DNA of 64,000 bases from the NCBI GenBank assembly GCA_023473795.1, contig JAMCYS010000033.1:1-64000 (forward strand), given 5' to 3'. This DNA is from Chloroflexota bacterium. GTDB lineage: Bacteria > Chloroflexota > UBA6077 > FW602-bin22 > JAMCYS01. Below, one piece after another: positions 26,097-35,743 of the stretch. Under the pieces are notes generated by a model, which was given only the letters and a program-made list of their open reading frames with translations, had not been told where the DNA came from and did not search any database. The translations under genes were made by a program, and so were the position numbers. The first letter of the stretch is position 1. Each line of letters starts with the position of its first letter.

Positions 26097-26981
26097 ATGG
26101 CAAGCAGGGCAATTCCAGCATCTCTTGGCCTTAGAGCCAGCCGAGGTTGGCGCGTTCTCTACCATCGACTGCGGCGCGCCCCGGCCAGCCTAGTTGGCGG
26201 CTCAATCGTCCTCTTCTTCCTGCTCACCGCTTTGTTCGGGCCCTACCTCGCGCCCTACGGCCCCACGGACCAGAACCTGGCCGCGATGCTGCAGCCGCCC
26301 TCGCTAGGGCATTGGTTTGGCACGGACCTCTTCGGACGCGACGTGTTCAGCAGGGTGCTCGTCGGCAGCCGGGACATCTTCGTGCTCTGCGGCTCGGGCA
26401 CCCTGGGCGCGGTAGCTGTGGGAGTATTCGTTGGGCTCGCGGCCGGCTATCAGGGCGGCCTCTGGGACGAGGGGCTGATGCGCTTGATGGATGTTCTTCT
26501 CGCCATACCGGCTTTGCTCCTGGCGATGCTGCTGCTCGCGGTTGTCGGCCCTTCCTACGGCAATGTACTGCTGGTCATCGTCGTTCTGTATATCCCCATG
26601 GTTAGCCGGGTCGTGCGCAGCGTAGTGCTCGAACTGAAGACCAAAGACTTCGTGGAGGCGGCGCGCCTGCGCGGTGAAAGTAGTCTGTACATCATGTTTG
26701 CGGAGCTCCTGCCCAACGCCCTGCCACCGCTGGTGGTCGAGGCGGCCGCCCGCTTCTCCTATTCCATCTTCCTGGTGGCCTCCCTGGGGTTCCTCGGCCT
26801 GGGCGTGCAACCTCCCTCCCCTGACTGGGGTTTGATGGTCGCCGAGGCGCGCGACTCCTATGCGCTGGCGCCCTGGGTTCTGGCTGCGCCCGCGGCCGCT
26901 ATTTCCCTGCTGGTGGTTGGAGTAAGCCTGTTCAGCGACGGTCTGCGGCGTTTGCTGCGGCCGGGCGTGGCGGGAGGTTAG
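26097..26981 (+). CDS. Peptide ABC permease, DppC-like
   Basis: GTDLFGRDVFSRVLVGSR; VEAARLRGESSLYIMFAELLPNALPPLVVE. Confidence 0.9.
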   Translation: MASRAIPASLGLRASRGWRVLYHRLRRAPASLVGGSIVLFFLLTALFGPYLAPYGPTDQNLAAMLQPPSLGHWFGTDLFGRDVFSRVLVGSRDIFVLCGSGTLGAVAVGVFVGLAAGYQGGLWDEGLMRLMDVLLAIPALLLAMLLLAVVGPSYGNVLLVIVVLYIPMVSRVVRSVVLELKTKDFVEAARLRGESSLYIMFAELLPNALPPLVVEAAARFSYSIFLVASLGFLGLGVQPPSPDWGLMVAEARDSYALAPWVLAAPAAAISLLVVGVSLFSDGLRRLLRPGVAGG

Positions 26982-26982
26982 A

Positions 26983-29058
26983 TTGGGCACGCCGCTATTG
27001 GCCCTCGACAACCTCACCGTCGCCTACGATACCGAAGAGGGCCCGCTGGCCGCGGTGCGCGGCGTCTCGCTGTCCCTGGGCAAGGGCGATAGGTATGGGC
27101 TCGTGGGCGAGTCGGGTTCCGGCAAGACGACGCTGGGCTTGGCGGTGCTGTGCTATCTGGCCGGGAACGGCCGCGTGACCGGCGGCGCGATACGTTTCGG
27201 GGATGCCGACCTCCTGACCGCGAGCGCCGGCGAGCTACGCCGCGTTTGGGGCGGGCGGATCGGCATGGTCTACCAGAACCCCGCCACGGCCCTCAACCCG
27301 TCGCTGCGCGTGGGCGAGCAGATCGCCGAAGTGGCCCGAGCTCATCTGGGCTTGGGGCGAGGGGAAGCGCACGGGAAAGCCGTGGCGATGCTGGCCAAAG
27401 TGCGCTTGTCAGATCCGGCGGCGGTAGCCGAACGCTATCCCCATGAACTGAGCGGCGGCATGCTGCAGAGGGCACTCATCGCCATGGCCCTCACCAGCAA
27501 CCCGGAGCTGCTGATCCTTGACGAGCCGACGACGGCGCTGGATGTGACCACCGAGGCAGTGGTGCTCGACCTCATCGAGTCACTGGCGGAGGAGTACGGG
27601 TCGGCGATTCTGTACATCACCCACAACTTGGGAGTAGTCGCCAGGCTTTGCGACCGAGTCGGCGTGATGTATGCCGGGGAGCTCGTCGAAGAGGCCCCGG
27701 TGAACGACCTCTATCACCTGCCGCTCCATCCCTACACTGTCGGGTTGCTGGGCAGCATACCGGGATTGGACGCCGACAAGCACCGGGCGCCTCTGAGCAC
27801 CGTTCCCGGCCGCATTCCCAGACCGAACGAGCTACCCGCGGGCTGCGTTTTCGTCCCTCGCTGCCAGTTGGCGGAGGACGCTTGCCGGGCTGCCCGTCCC
27901 CTCTACGAGACAGTAGCGCCACGACGCTCGTCGCGTTGCCGCCGCTGGCTGGAGCTGGCGGGTGGCTGGCGGGGCGCTGCCGACACCAGCCCCCCGGCGG
28001 TCACGGCTGCCACCTCAGGCGGGGCCGAATTGTCGGCGCAGGGCGTCAAGAAATACTTTCCGACCGGCGGCGCGATAGGCAACCTGCTACCGTCGTTGGC
28101 CGGCCCGCCCGTGCGGGCCGTGGATGACATTAGCCTGTCGCTTCCAGAAGGAACGACCGTCGGTTTGGTTGGGGAGAGCGGCTGCGGCAAGACCACGTTC
28201 GGCCGCTGCCTCGTGGGCTTGGCGGAGCCGACCGCCGGAACCGTCAGCCTGGGCGAGAATCGACTCTCCCCCTCGGTCGCCGGGCGCCCGCGGCCCGTGC
28301 TCAGGCGATTGCAGATGGTCTTCCAGAATCCAGATGCCTCTCTCAATCCTAGCCTGACCGTGGGCAGGGCAATAGGCCGACAGCTGGCACTGCTGGCCGA
28401 TTTGCCCGCCGACCGCCGGCGGGAACGAGTGGCGGAGCTGCTGCGCTCGGTCGGCTTGCCCGAAAGCTACGCCGCCCGTCTGCCCGAGGAGCTTTCCGGA
28501 GGAGAAAAGCAAAGGGTAGCCATCGCCCGGGCTTTTGCCGCCGACCCCGGGATCGTGATCTGCGATGAGCCGATCTCCGCCCTGGATGTCTCCGTGCAGG
28601 GATCGCTGCTGAACCTGTTGAGCGAACTGCAGGCCAGCCGGGGCGCGACGTACCTCTTCATTTCCCACGACCTGGCGGCGGTTCGTTACATCTCCGACTA
28701 CGTGGCCGTCGTCTATCTGGGTCGCCTCTGGGAGATCGGCAGTACGGCCGAAGTCTTTGCTCCTCCCTTCCACCCCTACACCGAGGCCCTACTGGCGGCC
28801 ATTCCGGTGCCCGACCCCGCGACCCCGCGGCGGCGCCTTCGTCTGGCGGGCAACGTGCCCAGCAGCGTGCAAGTGCCCAGTGGCTGTCGCTTCCACCCGC
28901 GCTGCCCGCGCCAGCTAGGCCAGATTTGCGAGACTGAGGAGCCACCCTGGCGCCAAGCCTCGTCCAGCCATCGCCTCTGCTGCCACATCGAATTGGCTGA
29001 GCTGCAGCGCCTGCAGAGGCTCGCCCCGAGCACAGTAGAGGCGGCGAACGATGCTTAG
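26983..29058 (+). CDS. Fused double peptide ABC ATPase (DppD-DppF)
   Basis: Two Walker A (GESGSGKTT, GESGCGKTT) and two LSGG signatures. Confidence 0.93.
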   Translation: MGTPLLALDNLTVAYDTEEGPLAAVRGVSLSLGKGDRYGLVGESGSGKTTLGLAVLCYLAGNGRVTGGAIRFGDADLLTASAGELRRVWGGRIGMVYQNPATALNPSLRVGEQIAEVARAHLGLGRGEAHGKAVAMLAKVRLSDPAAVAERYPHELSGGMLQRALIAMALTSNPELLILDEPTTALDVTTEAVVLDLIESLAEEYGSAILYITHNLGVVARLCDRVGVMYAGELVEEAPVNDLYHLPLHPYTVGLLGSIPGLDADKHRAPLSTVPGRIPRPNELPAGCVFVPRCQLAEDACRAARPLYETVAPRRSSRCRRWLELAGGWRGAADTSPPAVTAATSGGAELSAQGVKKYFPTGGAIGNLLPSLAGPPVRAVDDISLSLPEGTTVGLVGESGCGKTTFGRCLVGLAEPTAGTVSLGENRLSPSVAGRPRPVLRRLQMVFQNPDASLNPSLTVGRAIGRQLALLADLPADRRRERVAELLRSVGLPESYAARLPEELSGGEKQRVAIARAFAADPGIVICDEPISALDVSVQGSLLNLLSELQASRGATYLFISHDLAAVRYISDYVAVVYLGRLWEIGSTAEVFAPPFHPYTEALLAAIPVPDPATPRRRLRLAGNVPSSVQVPSGCRFHPRCPRQLGQICETEEPPWRQASSSHRLCCHIELAELQRLQRLAPSTVEAANDA

Positions 29059-29995
29059 CTACGTCGCCCGCCGCCTCTTGTTCGTGCTACTGACCCTGCT
29101 GCTGTCATCGCTGGTCATTTTTGGCGTGACCCAACTGCTGCCGGGCGACGTGGCAACTATGATCCTGGGTCGCTTCGCCACACCTGAAGCCCTGGCCCGT
29201 CTGCGGGGCGAGCTGGGCCTAGATAGGCCGCTCTACGTGCAATACTGGGACTGGCTCTGGCGTTTCGTCAAGGGGGACTGGGGCACGTCGTTGGCCACAG
29301 GCACGGCAATCCAGCCCTGGGTGATGGAGCGTCTCCGCAACTCAGCCATGCTGGCCGGCGTGGGGTTGGTCATGAGCGTGCCGCTGGCGGTGGTGCTCGG
29401 CGTGGTTGCCGCCATGAAACGGGATAGCTGGCTAGACCACGTAATCTCCGTGTTCTCGCTCGCGCTGGTGGGGCTGCCGGAGTTCGTCACCGGACTGGTC
29501 TTCATCGGCGTTCTCGCCCTGGGCCTCAAATGGCTCCCCGCCAGCTCGGCCATAGAACCTGACGCCGGCTTCTTCGACGCCCTGCCGAAACTCATTCTGC
29601 CGGGCCTGACAATTACGCTGGTGATGCTGGCCTACGTGGCGCGGATGACCCGCTCCGGCACGATCGAGGTGTTGAAGACCGACTACATACGCACGGCCTA
29701 CCTGAAGGGCTTGCCCGCGCACGAGGTCATCCTCAATCACGTCCTGCGCAACGCCCTGCTGCCCACGGTGACGATCATCGCCATCAGCATCGGCTGGCTG
29801 ATCGGCGGGCTGATTGTCACTGAGAGCGTCTTTGGCTATCCCGGCCTGGGGAGGTTGCTCCTCTACAGCATCCAGCACCGCGACCTGCCGCTGCTGCAGG
29901 CCGTGTCGATGCTCGTGGTGGCGATCTACAGCCTGGCCAACCTTCTGGCCGACGTCGTCTATGCCTACCTCAACCCGCGCATCCGCTTGAGCTGA
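29051..29995 (+). CDS. Peptide ABC permease, DppB-like
   Basis: MLSYVARRLLFVLLTLLLSSLVIFGVTQLLPGD. Confidence 0.93.
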   Translation: MLSYVARRLLFVLLTLLLSSLVIFGVTQLLPGDVATMILGRFATPEALARLRGELGLDRPLYVQYWDWLWRFVKGDWGTSLATGTAIQPWVMERLRNSAMLAGVGLVMSVPLAVVLGVVAAMKRDSWLDHVISVFSLALVGLPEFVTGLVFIGVLALGLKWLPASSAIEPDAGFFDALPKLILPGLTITLVMLAYVARMTRSGTIEVLKTDYIRTAYLKGLPAHEVILNHVLRNALLPTVTIIAISIGWLIGGLIVTESVFGYPGLGRLLLYSIQHRDLPLLQAVSMLVVAIYSLANLLADVVYAYLNPRIRLS

Positions 29996-30010
29996 GCCCG
30001 CACGACGAGA

Positions 30011-30040
30011 AGCTCACACGCTGCGCTTCGCGTGTGAGCT
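30011..30040. terminator. Convergent-gene hairpin AGCTCACACGC...GCGTGTGAGCT
   Basis: 11-bp arms between convergent genes. Confidence 0.5.
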
Positions 30041-30061
30041 ACTTTGAACCTTAGATCTACT

Positions 30062-31180
30062 CTAGTACGGAAGCCGCTGCCGCGCGGGCGCTTCCTGGGC
30101 AGAAAGCAGCCCGTCCAGGCGTTCGGCCACAAGCGACGGCGCCAGGCTCTCCAGGCAGACGTGCCTCTCGCGCAGGCAAGCCTCGTTCCGGAAGCGGTTC
30201 TCCGCGCAGAGCGGGCACGGCTCGTCGCCGAGCAGCACCTGCAGATGGGGCACAGGCGGCGCCCAGACCCGCCAGGGGCTGGCCCCGAACAGGGCCAGGG
30301 TAGGGGTGCCGACCGCGCCGGCCAGGTGCATGATGCCGTTGTCGACGGTAACGCAGGCGCGCGCCCGCTGGAGAGCGCCGGCCACCTGCGGCAGGGAGAG
30401 GGCCCCGCGCAGGTCCTGTAGCGCGGAATTGCCGAGCAGATAGTCTTCGAGATCCGCGGAGTGATAGCGCGAGCGTTGTTGCGCCGGCGCATCACCCAGC
30501 AGGCCGACGGCTAGACCGCGCCGCTGGCAGTGGCGCAGCAGGGCCAGCCAATGCTCGGCCGGCCACAGCTTGGCGCTCCGCTTGCCCCCCGTGGCGATCA
30601 GGATGGGCGGCACTGCCAGCGGCGGCTCCGCCACCGGCGCCTCGGTGCGGGCGTAGTCCGTCTCCACCCGGGCCAGACGGCAGAGGATTTCGCCGATGAA
30701 TTGCGTTTGCAGCAGGTCCCCGTAGCGGCCAAGAAGATCCGCGTCCGCCCAGTCTTGGCGCCACAGTTCGTCGAGTCGCTCCCCCGAATCCGGCAATGGG
30801 GAGCGCAGCTCGCCGTCAAAGCAACGGCCGACGACGTAGCGGGGGGCCAGCAGCGCGGCGACAACTGCGGCGACAGGATGGTCATCGCAGTTGACCGCCA
30901 GATCGAAGTCGCCGGCCAGGGCCCGGCGTTCGGTCAGATAGCCCGGCAGGTCCGTCAGAGTGCCGGCGCCGAAGACAGAGAAGCGGCTGTCGACGAGGCG
31001 GCTGGCCTCCTCCAACTGCCGCGTTCGCTCGCCGCCGAGGTAGTCCAACGTGCAGCCTGGGTATTTGTCCCGCACGCCGCGCAAGAGCGGCGTTGCCACG
31101 ACGAAGTCGCCAATGGCGTCGTAGAAGAGCACGGCGATATGGGGCCGCTCGCGCAGCGGTTGACCAGAGAAGCGCTCCAT
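30062..31180 (-). CDS. Glycosyltransferase family 9 (heptosyltransferase-like)
   Basis: IAVLFYDAIGDFVVATPLLRGVRDKYPG...ATGGKRSAKLWPAEHW...CVTVDNGIMHLAGAVGTPTLALFGAS. Confidence 0.85.
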   Translation of the reverse strand: MERFSGQPLRERPHIAVLFYDAIGDFVVATPLLRGVRDKYPGCTLDYLGGERTRQLEEASRLVDSRFSVFGAGTLTDLPGYLTERRALAGDFDLAVNCDDHPVAAVVAALLAPRYVVGRCFDGELRSPLPDSGERLDELWRQDWADADLLGRYGDLLQTQFIGEILCRLARVETDYARTEAPVAEPPLAVPPILIATGGKRSAKLWPAEHWLALLRHCQRRGLAVGLLGDAPAQQRSRYHSADLEDYLLGNSALQDLRGALSLPQVAGALQRARACVTVDNGIMHLAGAVGTPTLALFGASPWRVWAPPVPHLQVLLGDEPCPLCAENRFRNEACLRERHVCLESLAPSLVAERLDGLLSAQEAPARQRLPY

Positions 31181-31290
31181 TACTGTCTCCCGCCACATTA
31201 TAGGCTGGGCACTCTGCCCGCGCAAACTCCGCCCAGGGTGCGAACCCCGAAGCCGCAGGTCGAATGGAGGTGTCCCGCGGCCGCACTGCC

Positions 31291-31380
31291 CTCCCCTCAC
31301 ACGGCCGCGGGGACGGCTGCTTCGACAATCGCTATGGAACTGGGCAGAGCACTCCCCTCACACGGCCGCGGGGACGGCTG
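31291..31380. CRISPR. Candidate two-repeat CRISPR-like unit: 29-bp perfect repeats separated by 32 bp
   Basis: CTCCCCTCACACGGCCGCGGGGACGGCTG at 31291-31319 and 31352-31380; no cas genes in window. Confidence 0.35.
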
Positions 31381-31421
31381 GCCGGGTGCGCGGGCTCACG
31401 GAGGTATCAGACTAGGGGCGG

Positions 31422-32204
31422 TCAACCAGGCCTACCATCGCTGACGATGATATCGTAGCTCTGGCCCTCGAGGGCCAGCTCCAGCCGCCCGCCGTAGGTG
31501 GCGCGGGCCTCCCGCAGGCTGATCTGGGAGTCGAGCTCGTACCAGATGTGGGTAAGTAGCAGCCTGGGTACGCCCGCTTGCTGCGCCAGGCGGCCGGCGT
31601 CGCTCGCGCTCAGGTGGCCGGCCCGGCCGCGGGCATAGGTGGCATCCTGCATCGTGGCTTCGCAAAGGAAGGCATCGCAGCCGGCTGCCAGGGCGAGGGC
31701 CGCCTCGCAATAAGCAGTATCGGCCGAATAGGCCAGCGTGCCGTTCCCTGCCACCCGCAGCCCGTAGGACGGGATGAAGTGGCGTAGTTCGACCACGGTG
31801 ACAGACAAGTCTCCTACCGTAATGACGTCGCCAGGGTTGTACTCGTGCAGGGCAAACGCCTCACCAAAGAAGTGCGCCGCGCCACCGAAGGAGGCGGCGA
31901 AGTTCTCCAGCACCTGGCCGCAGCCGTTGGGCAGCCAGAGTGGCAGAGGCGCGGGTCGTTTGGGGCCCAGGGTCAGGAGCAGGGCATACCGGTAGGGCAC
32001 CAGGTCGAAGAAGTGGTCGGCGTGCATGTGGCTGATGAACACTGCGTCGACGGCCAAGGGATCAATGAATCGCTCCAACTGGCTGAAGGCGCCGGTGCCG
32101 CAATCGAGCAGGATACTGCTGTCGCCTTCCTGGACCAGGTAGCCATTGCACGCGCCGCCGGGCCGGGGCACCGCGCCATTGTTGCCTATCACCGTGAGCT
32201 TCAC
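31422..32204 (-). CDS. MBL-fold metallohydrolase (RNase Z-like)
   Basis: VFISHMHADHFFDLVPY; YSADTAYCEAALALAAGCDAFLCEATM. Confidence 0.85.
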   Translation of the reverse strand: MKLTVIGNNGAVPRPGGACNGYLVQEGDSSILLDCGTGAFSQLERFIDPLAVDAVFISHMHADHFFDLVPYRYALLLTLGPKRPAPLPLWLPNGCGQVLENFAASFGGAAHFFGEAFALHEYNPGDVITVGDLSVTVVELRHFIPSYGLRVAGNGTLAYSADTAYCEAALALAAGCDAFLCEATMQDATYARGRAGHLSASDAGRLAQQAGVPRLLLTHIWYELDSQISLREARATYGGRLELALEGQSYDIIVSDGRPG

Positions 32205-33484
32205 TGTCTCTCCTCTCGCCAGGCCTGGCTATCCCCGCCGGAGGCCGCGGCCGCCGTCTTGCGCCGCAGCCGCCGCAAGCGGTGTTCCAGACTGGTCCTA
32301 TCCTGGTCCGACCTCTGTGCCTGCCAGGGGCTTCCCACTTGCCTTGCCAGCAGCGCCAAGGCCCGCTCCACCACCAGCGCGGCCTCGGCGTACCGTTTCT
32401 CGCGGTGCTCCAGATACTTAGCCAGCTCGACGTGGGGAGTCAACAGCGCCGCCGATGGCCGCGAGACCAGGGTTCGCCAGACCCGCTCCGCGTCGTCGAG
32501 CTTCGCCAGACGCTTGTAAGTTATCCCTAGACGAAACAGCGCCTCCTGGTGCTTGCCACCTGGGAGCCCCCTGGCGAGTGCCTCTTCGTAGCACAGCGCC
32601 GCCGTGCCCCAGTCTTGATCTATCTCAAACGTACGGCCAAGCGCGAAAAGGTCGAGGGGATGAGCCGACTCGCGCAGCGGGTCCTGCCAGTGCCGGCCCA
32701 GTCGCACCGTCAGGGCCAACAGGCTCAGCACATCTTGTTCATTGTGGGCGAACACAGGCCTGAGCGGACGCGCATCGCGCTCCCGGACGTACTGGAAGTA
32801 GAGGCTGGGAATGAGCCAGCCAGGCACGTCCAGCGTCCTCTGTAGCCCGAGGGCGCCCGCCTCCAGGGAAGACAGACAGCAGCTGCCGAGGCGCTCCCGC
32901 CAAAGCCGGCGGGCGGGGAACAGCAAGTCCAAGTGCAACGGCTCGCTCACCGGTAGGGCGCGCCGGTGCATGTCAAACCGGGTCCTGAGCAGCGGCCAAT
33001 CGAAGGCCTTGCCGTTGAAGGTGACAACCGCGGCGAAGCGGGCTAACCCGGCGCTCAAGGCGGCCAACATCGCCGGTTCCTCGCCGTACTCCCCCATGAA
33101 GTACTGCTCCACCACGAAACCATCGCCGGTGAAGTAGCCCAGGCCAACCAGGAAAACGTAGGTGCCGGTGCCTCCCGCCAAGCCGGTGGTCTCCGTGTCG
33201 AGGAAAGCCGTAGTGGCGAAGTCAAGTTCTTTCAAGTCGGCAGAGCGTCCGAGCCTGGCCAGGTCCGCGGCCCGCAGATCGAGAGCCTGGCGCAAGGCGA
33301 CCCCGCCGTGCTCGTGCTGCAGCGGATAGCGCGAGCAAGCGACGAAACAGCGGCCGTGGGGCGTCTCGCGCCACTCGCCAGGCACAAGGTCGTCGATGGC
33401 GGCGCCGGGCAGAGGTGAGGGCACGGCGGCCGGTCGTGGCGCCGAGACGTAGCCCAGACCGCGCAGGCGCTCAGCGAGGTCCAT
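32201..33484 (-). CDS. mrfB: RNase H-fold exonuclease with TPR, YprB/MrfB-like
   Basis: ATTAFLDTETTGLAGGTGTYVFLVGLGYF...VVTFNGKAFDWPLL; adjacent to MrfA-like helicase. Confidence 0.75.
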   Translation of the reverse strand: MDLAERLRGLGYVSAPRPAAVPSPLPGAAIDDLVPGEWRETPHGRCFVACSRYPLQHEHGGVALRQALDLRAADLARLGRSADLKELDFATTAFLDTETTGLAGGTGTYVFLVGLGYFTGDGFVVEQYFMGEYGEEPAMLAALSAGLARFAAVVTFNGKAFDWPLLRTRFDMHRRALPVSEPLHLDLLFPARRLWRERLGSCCLSSLEAGALGLQRTLDVPGWLIPSLYFQYVRERDARPLRPVFAHNEQDVLSLLALTVRLGRHWQDPLRESAHPLDLFALGRTFEIDQDWGTAALCYEEALARGLPGGKHQEALFRLGITYKRLAKLDDAERVWRTLVSRPSAALLTPHVELAKYLEHREKRYAEAALVVERALALLARQVGSPWQAQRSDQDRTSLEHRLRRLRRKTAAAASGGDSQAWREERQ

Positions 33485-35735
33485 CGGAGAGCAACCTGGA
33501 CAGAATGCGGGCGGCGGCGGCTTTGCCGGATTCCCCTACCTCGCCCGCGGGGCCGACGCAAGAAGGACAACCGTCCTCGCAGGGGCAGTCGCGCACTAGT
33601 TCCAGGCAACGCTGCAGCAAATCGTCGCGCAGGCGGAAGAGACGCTCGCTCATGCCTACGCCGCCGGGGCAGAACTCGTAGAGAAAGGCGGTGGGGCGCC
33701 CGGTATGCGGCGAGCGAATCTGGCAGGCGACCCGGATGTCGCCCGGGTCACACATCAGGAACAGCGGCGCCACATTCACCAGCAGGTTGCCCAGGCCGTT
33801 GAGCCCACTCTGAATTTGCTCCCGGTCGAAACCCGCCAGGGTGTCTTCGCCCAGGGTCAGCCAGTAGGCCGTGGTGTGCATTTCCTCCTGCGGCAGATAG
33901 ATGGGCCCCGAGCCCAGGTTCTCGTGGGTGTCGAACTTAATTTTCTTGAAGATGGTCGGCACGTAGGTGACCCGCACGTCGCCGTGAGCGTCGGCGGATT
34001 GGCGGTCCTGGCGTCCAGCATCCTCGGCCAGCACCTGCAACTCCACGGCCAGGTTGGCGTCAGTGTAGTAGTCTACGTTCACCGGCTCCACGAAGGCCTT
34101 CTTCTCCTCGTAATCGAGCTGCACCACCTGATACTGGCGCCCCTCGTGGATGTAGATAGCCTCCTCGTGGATCATAGTGGGCGCCGCGTAACGGTCGACC
34201 TCGCCGATCACGCGCGCTCCCTGACTCTGATCGATGATGACGAAGTTCTCCCGGGCCGCGCTGCGCAGGCTGATCTGCTCGGCGGGAAAGCTATCGCTAC
34301 TCCAATGATAGGCCCCTTTCGACCTGTAGAGCACCCTGCTATCGACGAGGTAGTCCAGCGCCTCCGCCGTCGTCTCCACCCCGAAGCGCTCGCCCTCGCC
34401 GAAGGGCAGCTCAAACGCGGCGCATTTCAGGTGGTCCATCAGCACTAGCAGATTGTCCGGATTCACTAATCCGTGCTCCGGCGGACTGCTAAAGAAGTAG
34501 TCGGGATGGTTCACCAGGTACTGGTCGAGCGGGTTGGAGCTGGCGACGAAGACGGCCGCCGAGGCGCCGCGGCGGCGACCGGCGCGACCCATCTGCTGCC
34601 AAGTAGAGGCCACGGTGCCGGGATAGCCGACCAGGACCGCGGCCTCCAGGCCGCCGATATCCACGCCCAGCTCCAGAGCGTTGGTGGAGACAACCCCTAG
34701 GACGCCCCCCTCGCGCAGGCCACGCTCGATCTCGCGTCGCTCCAGCGGCAGGTAGCCTCCCCGGTAGCCGCGAACCGCGCCCGCGGGTAGCCGCTGCTGG
34801 CGCGCCGCTTCCTGGAGGTAGGTCAGCATCACCTCCACCGTCAGGCGGCTGCGGGCAAAGACGATCGTCTGGATGCGGTTGGCCAGGAAGTTCGCGGCCA
34901 GGCCGCGGGCCGTGAGCAAAGCACCCCGGCGCAAGCCGAGCTGCCGGTTCACCAGCGGGGGGTTGTAGAGGATGACGTGCTTCTCGCCGCGCGGGGCGCC
35001 GTTGTCGTCGACAAGTTCGACCTCCTCCCCCAGCAGCTTCTCCGCCAGCTCCTTGGGGTTGGCGATGGTAGCCGAACAGAAGATGAACTGAGGTTCAGAG
35101 CCGTAGTGCGAGCAGATGCGGCGCAAGCGGCGCAAGACATTGGCCATGTGGCTGCCAAAGACGCCCCGGTACTGGTGCAGCTCATCTACAACCACGTAGC
35201 GCAGGTTCTCGAACAAGCGCATCCACTTCACGTGGTGGGGCAGGATGCCCGTATGCAACATATCCGGGTTAGTGACGACGATGTGTCCCGCCTTGCGGAT
35301 CAGCGGTCTGGCTGTGACCGGGGTGTCGCCATCGTAGGTATGGGTCTTCAGCTCCACATCCATCGCGTCGACGAGGCCCCGCAGCTCGTCGATCTGATCC
35401 TGGGAAAGGGCCTTAGTGGGAAACAAGTACAACGCCCGCGCTTGGGGGTCGGAGAGCAGCGTATTGAGAACCGGCAGGTTGTAGCAGAGGGTCTTGCCCG
35501 AGGCGGTGGGCGTCACCACCACCACGTGCCTGCCTTTGGCCAGAGCGGTCGCCGCCGTGGCCTGATGGCTATAGAGCGCCGCGATGCCCCGCTCACGCAG
35601 TGCGGCTACCAGGCGCGGATCGGTGGAAGCCGGAAACGGTACCAGCTTGGCCGCTTTGGCGGGCAAGTGGCGGTGGGCGGTGATGTTGCCGCCGTCGGTC
35701 TGCAGCAGCTGCTCTACTACCTGCACCAGGTTCAA
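33471..35735 (-). CDS. mrfA: DEXH helicase with MZB/DUF1998 domain, YprA/MrfA-like
   Basis: TPTASGKTLCYNLP, VVDELHQYRG, QMGRAGRR, C-terminal CPCEDGCPSCVG. Confidence 0.88.
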   Translation of the reverse strand: MNLVQVVEQLLQTDGGNITAHRHLPAKAAKLVPFPASTDPRLVAALRERGIAALYSHQATAATALAKGRHVVVVTPTASGKTLCYNLPVLNTLLSDPQARALYLFPTKALSQDQIDELRGLVDAMDVELKTHTYDGDTPVTARPLIRKAGHIVVTNPDMLHTGILPHHVKWMRLFENLRYVVVDELHQYRGVFGSHMANVLRRLRRICSHYGSEPQFIFCSATIANPKELAEKLLGEEVELVDDNGAPRGEKHVILYNPPLVNRQLGLRRGALLTARGLAANFLANRIQTIVFARSRLTVEVMLTYLQEAARQQRLPAGAVRGYRGGYLPLERREIERGLREGGVLGVVSTNALELGVDIGGLEAAVLVGYPGTVASTWQQMGRAGRRRGASAAVFVASSNPLDQYLVNHPDYFFSSPPEHGLVNPDNLLVLMDHLKCAAFELPFGEGERFGVETTAEALDYLVDSRVLYRSKGAYHWSSDSFPAEQISLRSAARENFVIIDQSQGARVIGEVDRYAAPTMIHEEAIYIHEGRQYQVVQLDYEEKKAFVEPVNVDYYTDANLAVELQVLAEDAGRQDRQSADAHGDVRVTYVPTIFKKIKFDTHENLGSGPIYLPQEEMHTTAYWLTLGEDTLAGFDREQIQSGLNGLGNLLVNVAPLFLMCDPGDIRVACQIRSPHTGRPTAFLYEFCPGGVGMSERLFRLRDDLLQRCLELVRDCPCEDGCPSCVGPAGEVGESGKAAAARILSRLLSDGPR

Positions 35736-35743
35736 CGGCTCAC

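Noticed and set aside
24927-26165. 412-aa minus ORF antisense to the solute-binding protein
   Set aside because: Shadow ORF opposite a well-recognised SBP gene.
26983-29058. Fused DppD-DppF ATPase as a novelty
   Set aside because: Fused double-ATPase peptide transporter genes are common.
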